The notes beneath the pieces were generated by a model. It worked only from the letters and a program-made list of their open reading frames with translations, had not been told where the DNA came from and ran no database searches. Position numbers and translations under genes: made by a program. Positions 58,197-64,000 of a DNA stretch of 64,000 nucleotides are shown here, in pieces (the stretch's first letter is position 1; each line of letters opens with the position of its first letter). The stretch spans positions 26,001-90,000 of the forward strand of contig QZCP01000078.1 in the NCBI GenBank assembly GCA_003956705.1. Reading direction: 5' to 3'. The DNA is from Brevipalpus yothersi (lineage: Eukaryota > Arthropoda > Arachnida > Trombidiformes > Tenuipalpidae).

Positions 58197-59438
58197 ATGG
58201 AAGTTAGCGTTGACAAGCCTAGCGAAGAAGTTTCTCACCAAATTGAGAAAAGAAAGAATGTTGGCACCAATACAGCCAGCTGTTCAGAGAATATTGATTC
58301 GAATCGAGCTTCCACCGATTTTTCAGCTAAAAGGATAACTTTTAAGCCGAATAGTGTGAACATTATAGAGCCTCAACACTATGGTTCAAGTGTCAAACAT
58401 CAACCAAGAAGAAGAAGCATAGAGGTGTTAAATCGATTGAGAAAAAATTCTATTCAGATGGTGAACTCATTTTGGACATCGATTGAGGGAATACTTTATG
58501 CTCTTCTATCTGCTTTCTTTTTTTCTCTCACCACACTGATCGTAAAACATTTGGATGAAGTGAACACAGGTATAAAGGCATTTTTTCGATTTTTGGGTAT
58601 CTTCCTATTCTCTATACCAATGGCTTACGATTATGGCGGAACTTCTCTGCGACCATTGAGACTTCATATTTGGGCATTACTCCGAGGTGCTGCTGGTGGA
58701 ATATCCATATATGTACGATATTGGAGCATCAGACATCTGCCATTAGCGAATGCAACTGTTATCGTTGTGTCGATGCCAGTTTTTGTGTGCATTTTTTCTC
58801 GAATTTTTTTGCGCGAAAAATGTGGCGTTTTCCATATTTTCACCATCGGAATCACACTTTTGGGCTTCGCAGTTATGACTAAATCGAGCAATATCTTCGA
58901 TGAACATCAAGAAAGTAAAGATTTTCCGGGATATCGTTCAATTTATAGTTATGAGAAAGGAATGCTGGCCATGGGTGCCGCTTTCCTAGCTTCTCTGATT
59001 GGAGCTGCATCATATATACTGGTTCGTCAGATGAAATTTCTTCACCATTCAGTAATTCTGTTTGATTTTGGTTGGATTGCTATGATGGAAACTGCTGGAA
59101 TAACTTATTATTTCGAAAGCTTCGATCTACCCCAAATATGTTCAGCTCCATGGTTGCTGATGGTTCTTGCGGTATCATCTTTTTATGCCCAATTCTTGTT
59201 GACCAAAGCATTGATAGTGGAAGAAGCCGGCCTAGTTTCGCTAACACGTTCGTCTCTTGAGGTTTTTTTGGCTTTTATTTATCAAATTTTTATTTTCAAT
59301 CAAATTCCGGACAATCATTCACTTGCTGGTGCCCTGCTGATTACTTGCGCTGTGGTTTTGACCGGTATCCGAAAATATGTCTCAACGCTGCCTCCAGAAC
59401 ATAAGAGTCGAATTATTTTTGCATTTACTCTACGCTGA
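58197..59438 (+). CDS. SLC35G1-like EamA transporter
   Basis: Intronless frame of 413 residues. After about 95 hydrophilic, Ser- and Arg-rich residues come ten predicted membrane helices arranged as two EamA repeats. The first starts at EGILYALLSAFFFSLTTLIV, and the second starts near KGMLAMGAAFLASLIGAASY. The layout and the LTRSSLEVFLAF block in the last third fit the SLC35G (TMEM20/TMEM22) group of drug/metabolite transporters. Substrate is unknown; human SLC35G1 is reported at the ER and plasma membrane. The start is the first ATG of the frame. Confidence 0.85.
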   Translation: MEVSVDKPSEEVSHQIEKRKNVGTNTASCSENIDSNRASTDFSAKRITFKPNSVNIIEPQHYGSSVKHQPRRRSIEVLNRLRKNSIQMVNSFWTSIEGILYALLSAFFFSLTTLIVKHLDEVNTGIKAFFRFLGIFLFSIPMAYDYGGTSLRPLRLHIWALLRGAAGGISIYVRYWSIRHLPLANATVIVVSMPVFVCIFSRIFLREKCGVFHIFTIGITLLGFAVMTKSSNIFDEHQESKDFPGYRSIYSYEKGMLAMGAAFLASLIGAASYILVRQMKFLHHSVILFDFGWIAMMETAGITYYFESFDLPQICSAPWLLMVLAVSSFYAQFLLTKALIVEEAGLVSLTRSSLEVFLAFIYQIFIFNQIPDNHSLAGALLITCAVVLTGIRKYVSTLPPEHKSRIIFAFTLR

Positions 59439-60480
59439 TGTATTCTACAGTATTGGATTAACGCGACATGACCTTTTTGATTTTTTTTTCGAGAGGTCGA
59501 AGGAAGAGATGAAGGTTTTAACGAGTTCATATGATCAAACTAATTGTGAGAGTAAATCTAACTTGATCAAAAAAATTTGCAGTGTTATTGAGTTTATGAG
59601 AGATTAGATGAATTCTAATAAAGGAACATTTTTCAACTAAAATGTCCTAAATCCTAAGTAATCCTAAATAATGCTAGTCTCAGTTCTAGCCTTTACTATT
59701 CGATTCTCTATTGACTGTTTAGCCTGTTGTCGATTGATTTCATTGAGGTTCCATCATTAATATACCTGAAAAATCCTAGAAAATATTTCTTTTAAGAAAT
59801 TCACATCACCTAGAACCGAAAATAGCGAGCATTTCTGGTCTATAGAGGTGTCAAGTTCTAATCGAATTTTCTATTGATTGATTTTCCATTCCTCATTTGC
59901 ATTACTTTTGGACATGAACTTCTTGAAATAAATAAATAAAACAAAAAAAATCTTCTCGCCTTCATACAAAAGAACGAATTTTTTAGACAAGTAGATAGTA
60001 GAAATTAAGATGAAATCATTTTTTCAATTCGATAGAGAGAAGATAGAGATCATAATTATCATGAATCAGACTGAAACCAACCATGGGTTATCATATCGAA
60101 ATTGGAATTGGAAATTAGTGTAGAATAATCATCTAACTTTGACGAGATCAAATGATTGAAAACGATTCGAGGCTCTTGAGCCCTGATTACCTCACTGTAT
60201 TTATGGAAATTTATTTTCAAAACAAAATTAGAGCTTGTAGAAAAGTTGATGAGGTTCGAATCATTAGAAAATGCTCACACTGGTCGGTACATCTGTCCTC
60301 CAAATGATCAACTCACCAACTGTCAGAAGGAGAACCAGAAAAAGATTGGATTAAGGGACTCATCTTTAGCTGAGTCGGCCACGTCTCAACGTAATTAGCA
60401 TTCAGTCTGGGAAAAGGAAGAAAATCTCGATTCCTGATAAAAATTCAATTTCAATCAAGGTTTAATTTTGACCTCTCTCA
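59439..60480. other. intergenic, no gene seen
   Basis: SLC35G-like 3' UTR (the small plus frame at 59377-59607 overlaps its end out of frame) and AT-rich DNA up to the next signal-peptide exon. Confidence 0.45.
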
Positions 60481-61393
60481 ATGTTTCGACACTTTTGGGT
60501 ACTCAGTCTTCTCACAGGTAGGCTTTGATTGATCATATTCGAAAATTTTTGTCTGATTTTCTTCCCCTCTAACCAACACATTCCCAGTTCTATCAACGAT
60601 AGACCAGTCAGGTGAGCGGACAGCCAAATTTTTTCTTCAATTTCTTACGAATTATCTATTTTGAACCTTAGACGGCTGTGTATCGCTTAAATTTCCTCCA
60701 GTTAATGGAGAGATAAGACCAATTCCTTTTCTTGTTCATGTCTGGTAAGCTGGTCCAATAAAATTTGATCTATATTTTGAGTTGAGAAACTCTACATGTG
60801 TATTTTATGTTCCTCAAAGGATTTCTAGAGTTGATTCTGGCGAGCATTCATGCGTTGGTGTTGTAACAATCGAAGATATCATATATGTGCCCGAATGGTG
60901 TGTGACAATCAATGGTGAAAAACGGGGTCGAATAGCGATTTATTCTACAAAACCAAAGGTTGAATCATTCTCTCGAGCGTGTCCTCTTCACAGATACGAA
61001 GAACAATTCAACTTGGTTCATGAAGACGATGATCTGAGAGAGCTTGTTATGGATAGGCAAAGTCGTTTTCCGAATACTGTTTACTTGAAAATTCCCAAAA
61101 GTTTAGCCTATCTACAATCAACTTGCCTCAGACCAGCCGGAATAGATTTGTATAGCAGAAGAGAAGATGTTATTTCCACAGTTGTATCATGGAGACGTGG
61201 TCCTAATGGAGAATTTTTCTTGGTCCAAAAAGTTATCGGTTCGCCATATGAGAAGTCGTTCGAAAAGTTGAGAGAAGGTTTCGAAGATGTAGCAGAGGCT
61301 GTCATATCGGTCAGTCATTCAAATGACAATGCAGGGTTCTTTGAAGGTTTCTTCAAGGAGCCCCCAACGAAAATTGAATTCAAAAGAACATAG
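60481..61393 (+). CDS. divergent secreted S1 protease homologue, His lost
   Basis: Small exons 60481-60517 (MFRHFWVLSLLT), 60588-60611 and 60672-60744 (PPVNGEIRPIPFLVHV), then a long exon from about 60783 to 61393. The order of features fits an S1 domain: signal peptide, a VNGE start with PFLVHV, a Cys pair around CVGVVTIEDIIYVPEWC where proteases have CGGxLIxxxxILTAAHC, and ISTVVSWRRGPNG where they have VTVVGWG. The catalytic His is replaced (VPEWC for TAAHC). No GDSGGP block is found before the stop, so the last third is missing or on an exon I cannot place. The junction before the long exon gives a stop with the best donor (CTG|GTAAGC), so the splicing here is uncertain. It is a non-catalytic homologue or a decaying gene. 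Confidence 0.5.
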
Positions 61394-62598
61394 GCTAGAC
61401 AAGGTTTTATCGAAAGGAGAAGGTATTCCATCATACATTTGAAGAATTTCGGTTGCAAAAAAGCTGCTCATAGCTGTATTTGTTGTCCATTTGCTTGACA
61501 TTGAGAGAATAAAATCAGTTATCTGATGAGCGATCAGCAATTTTTTGACCAAAGCGATCCCTTGAGTACAGAACGACGAGTAGTTGATAATGGCAATCCG
61601 TTCCTCATTCACCAGATTTGTTCGATCGATGAAAAGCAAAGTGATTCTTTTTAAATTCAGAGGAGATGTTTACAACAATACCGTAATGAACTGTTCATAA
61701 AGAGAATTGATTGAGATCAAATTTCTCTAATTTTCTACCCGAGAAGATTCTGATTGAGGAAAATAATGAGAATATCCAAATACTAACATTGTAAGACAAT
61801 CTCGAGATTTGGATCAAGTATCATATATATCAGATTATAAGAAGAAAAATCCTATCCAGTTCGCAAATTGTTTTTGGATGTTCAAACATCACCTCCTTTA
61901 CTATGTGATGTCTCGAGCTAGGTTGAGTAAGTGCAACACCATTTTTCTACAAGATCTCAAGAAGAAATGAAGATCAAGCAGAGTGTTCATGATCGAAACA
62001 AACGATCTCAACTTCATCAAGATTACAATGTGATCTGAAAAACTCAAATTCCGATGAAAATTCTTCAGCTCGATTGTTTTATAAACCTCGCCTAACCTCT
62101 CTTCATTTCATCCAGATAAAACAATTAGTGAAAGAATCTTGTTGAAAACTCAGATATAATTGGAAACTCTCTATTCAACTACTAGCTATTTCAGCACCAT
62201 GAGTAGGTTGAAGAATTTCGATTCGAAAGTCTGAGCATAGTTTTCTGGATGATTTGAAAAAACTAACAAAAGAAAGAAACCATTCATTTTCCTAACCATC
62301 ACAACCTTGTTAAAGAAAGGCGAATAGAGATCTGAAGTAGAGGTCGATGATCGTGCGAAACAAAGATTCAATCGAGAGATGTTGACCGATAGAGAGAATA
62401 AATGGTGATCAGAATGAGTTATAACTAATTTTATATTAAGGGCTATTTCGGAACATGAAGGTCACCCAAGTAGCCCAAGGATCTGAATGTGAAGGACGAG
62501 GGCTACTAAGCAAGTAAAACAAACAAATCGATTTCAAAAGGATTCTTTTTTGGTGATTCCTATTCCCAGTTACAAGATGAAGAGATGAATGGAGTAAA
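61394..62598. other. intergenic, one unexplained minus frame
   Basis: A 106-codon minus frame (61319-61639) overlaps the end of the protease homologue on the other strand. I cannot connect it to neighbouring exons. The rest shows no gene. Confidence 0.4.
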
Positions 62599-63633
62599 TC
62601 ATTGTTCTTTCTTTGAAGAAGCAGGGATGGGCAACTTGGATCGTACGCTGTGAAAGAGAGAATCAATAGATAAGTAATCGATATCTCAATGTTTGGATTG
62701 ACAATTATTTGATTCAAACTCACGTGGAGCAAATGCCTTGCATTTGATTACAAGCCAAAGTGAGATATCCATCAATCTGAGCCTTATTCATCTCATAGAA
62801 TTTGGGTACCGAGAATAGTGCCATAAATGACAGAGTTATAAGAGTGATTCCATTGAACCAGGAGCCAATGTAAGTCAGAGCCCAGAAGCCGGCCAGATAC
62901 TAGATAGAAGGAGAAGATTAAAAATTCATCGGTCAGATAGGTTCCTCTTCAAGAGAGAATGATAGTAAATCATACCTTTAGAGAGTCAACAATGTCTTCA
63001 ACCAAGAAGACCTTGCGCAACTTATTGAAGGCGATAATTCCATGCTGGAGAACAATGTCAACTGTCTGATGAACTCTCTCGTCTGATGGTTTAATTTCCA
63101 AATCCAGGTATTTCCTGAAGAGCAATCAAGAAGAGCAGTTTTTGGTCAACAAGCTGGGAAAAAAGTATGATTTATAGTAATAAAAACTTACTGGAATGGA
63201 TGTCCTTCGTCTACTTTATTAACGGCTTGCATCACGCTCTTATATGCTCTAAAAGCTATTGCTGACCCCAGAAGGCCTAACGATAGGTAAGAGACGACGG
63301 ATATAATCGAGCAGCAAGCGAGTGACAATAGAAGCAATAGACCAGAGGCAAATGCGATACCAGAGAGCTTCACATCTCGCCAATAGATGAGTTTGGAGAC
63401 TAATCGAGAGAAGGAAAACAATTAGGTCACATGAAGAAAAATGAGAGTTTGAATTCAAAAAATATCGAAGTGGTCGTGAGAGAAAGACTCCTTATTCACA
63501 CACACATGAGATGATTACAAGAATACTGGTCAAGCGATACATCAATTGAAGTTCAAAAGTGGAGAGAGAAAAAATACTAGAGAATAAAGGCGAAAAATGA
63601 GAGGTTACCTTCGATGAAATATCCAGAAGACAT
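62599..63633 (-). CDS. reticulon, short isoform
   Basis: ER-shaping protein with a reticulon-homology domain. Exons 63609-63633, 63192-63399, 62976-63114, 62724-62899 and 62599-62647 splice in phase to 198 residues, the size of the short RTN isoforms. Only eight residues (MSSGYFIE) precede the domain, which begins SKLIYWRDVKLSG. Two long hydrophobic hairpins follow (about 18-55 and 115-150), separated by the loop DEGHPFQKYLDLEIKPSDE. The end is PASSKKEQ, a KKxx-type ER retrieval signal. A longer isoform from an upstream first exon beyond the window is possible, as in fly Rtnl1. Confidence 0.95.
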
Positions 63634-64000
63634 TGTTCAACGGTCAATAAGAAACGGTGAAATGGTGAATGAAAGTAGAATGCTTCCTTTTTCGAAGCGG
63701 AAAGGAGTTTTTTTCTCAAGCCTACACATTTTGATGAGAGAGAAAATCAGTTCTATACTATCGTCGAATCTAGTGGAACGACTTATTCGAAGTGAATTTC
63801 TCAACTTAAGGCAAGTTATCTGAAAGATCAATAAGGCAAACTTGGATGGAAGAAGAACCGTTCTCAATGCTCTTATCATAGATGTAGCTACTTTTGCAGT
63901 CAGATAAATTCCATGAGCTAGAGGATCTGGAGAATTGAAAAAAATTCCAGAGGTATTGAGGAAAATTTCGAGAAAAATTTTAAATGCTTAGTACAGGGTA
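63634..64000. other. reticulon upstream region
   Basis: 5' flank of the reticulon exon. Small open frames on both strands have no family features. Confidence 0.4.

Noticed and set aside
61319..61639. 106-codon minus frame with a SSFCTQG stretch
   Set aside because: It vaguely recalls an S1 C-terminus, but it is antisense to the protease homologue and no linked exons were found.
1..64000. CRISPR arrays, operons or other prokaryotic features
   Set aside because: Spliced genes throughout and no spaced direct repeats; the sequence is eukaryotic.

Overview
The window reads as a gene-dense, AT-rich arthropod nuclear genome with small introns (mostly 60-200 bases, GT-AG). A mite is the best guess. 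That rests on compact gene structure, arthropod-type genes (FucTA-like fucosyltransferase, short reticulon, UAP1) and an expanded family of secreted serine proteases. The species assignment is inference; no marker gene settles it.

Layout. 0-8 kb: an AUP1-type CUE module, UDP-N-acetylglucosamine pyrophosphorylase (UAP1) and a complete seven-exon BROX gene. 8-9 kb: a broken pepsin-type aspartic protease with both active-site motifs destroyed. 9.8-44 kb: an array of S1 (trypsin-fold) protease genes. Nine look intact (SP1-SP3, SP5-SP10) and all are on the minus strand, each with a signal peptide and a shared exon plan; SP1 has one extra intron. Around them lie at least five decayed members, one of them on the plus strand. 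The array is interrupted by an unknown signal-peptide/transmembrane gene, adenosylhomocysteinase (AHCY), a BROX pseudogene, an unknown 199-residue protein and a lone copia-type gag ORF. 44-64 kb: single-copy genes, namely FucTA-like fucosyltransferase, a C2H2-like zinc-finger gene, a DUF1647 putative Golgi glycosyltransferase, an SLC35G1-like transporter, a very divergent S1 homologue lacking the catalytic His, and a reticulon.

History read from the sequence. The region around 5.7-13.9 kb was copied in direct order to about 18.3-23.5 kb, and the copy has decayed. A tandem duplication of about 6.6 kb made the SP9-SP10 unit from the SP8 unit or the reverse. One of these units later received a 1.34 kb insertion whose empty site survives in the other. 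SP5 and SP7 share a 196-base stretch with one mismatch set in diverged sequence, as expected for gene conversion.

How the genes may work together. SP1-SP10 look like co-regulated extracellular (gut or salivary) proteases. Nine of the ten array genes, including the broken SP4, carry TGACGT(T/C) 66-117 bases upstream of the ATG, and several add a GAGCT/AGCTC inverted repeat. Catalytic triads are kept in the nine intact genes, but Trp215 is Arg throughout and SP6 has Glu at 189. The strongest candidate for something undescribed is this array with its promoter cassette and drifting specificity pockets, together with the divergent pseudo-protease at 60.5-61.4 kb and the two unknown secreted or membrane proteins.
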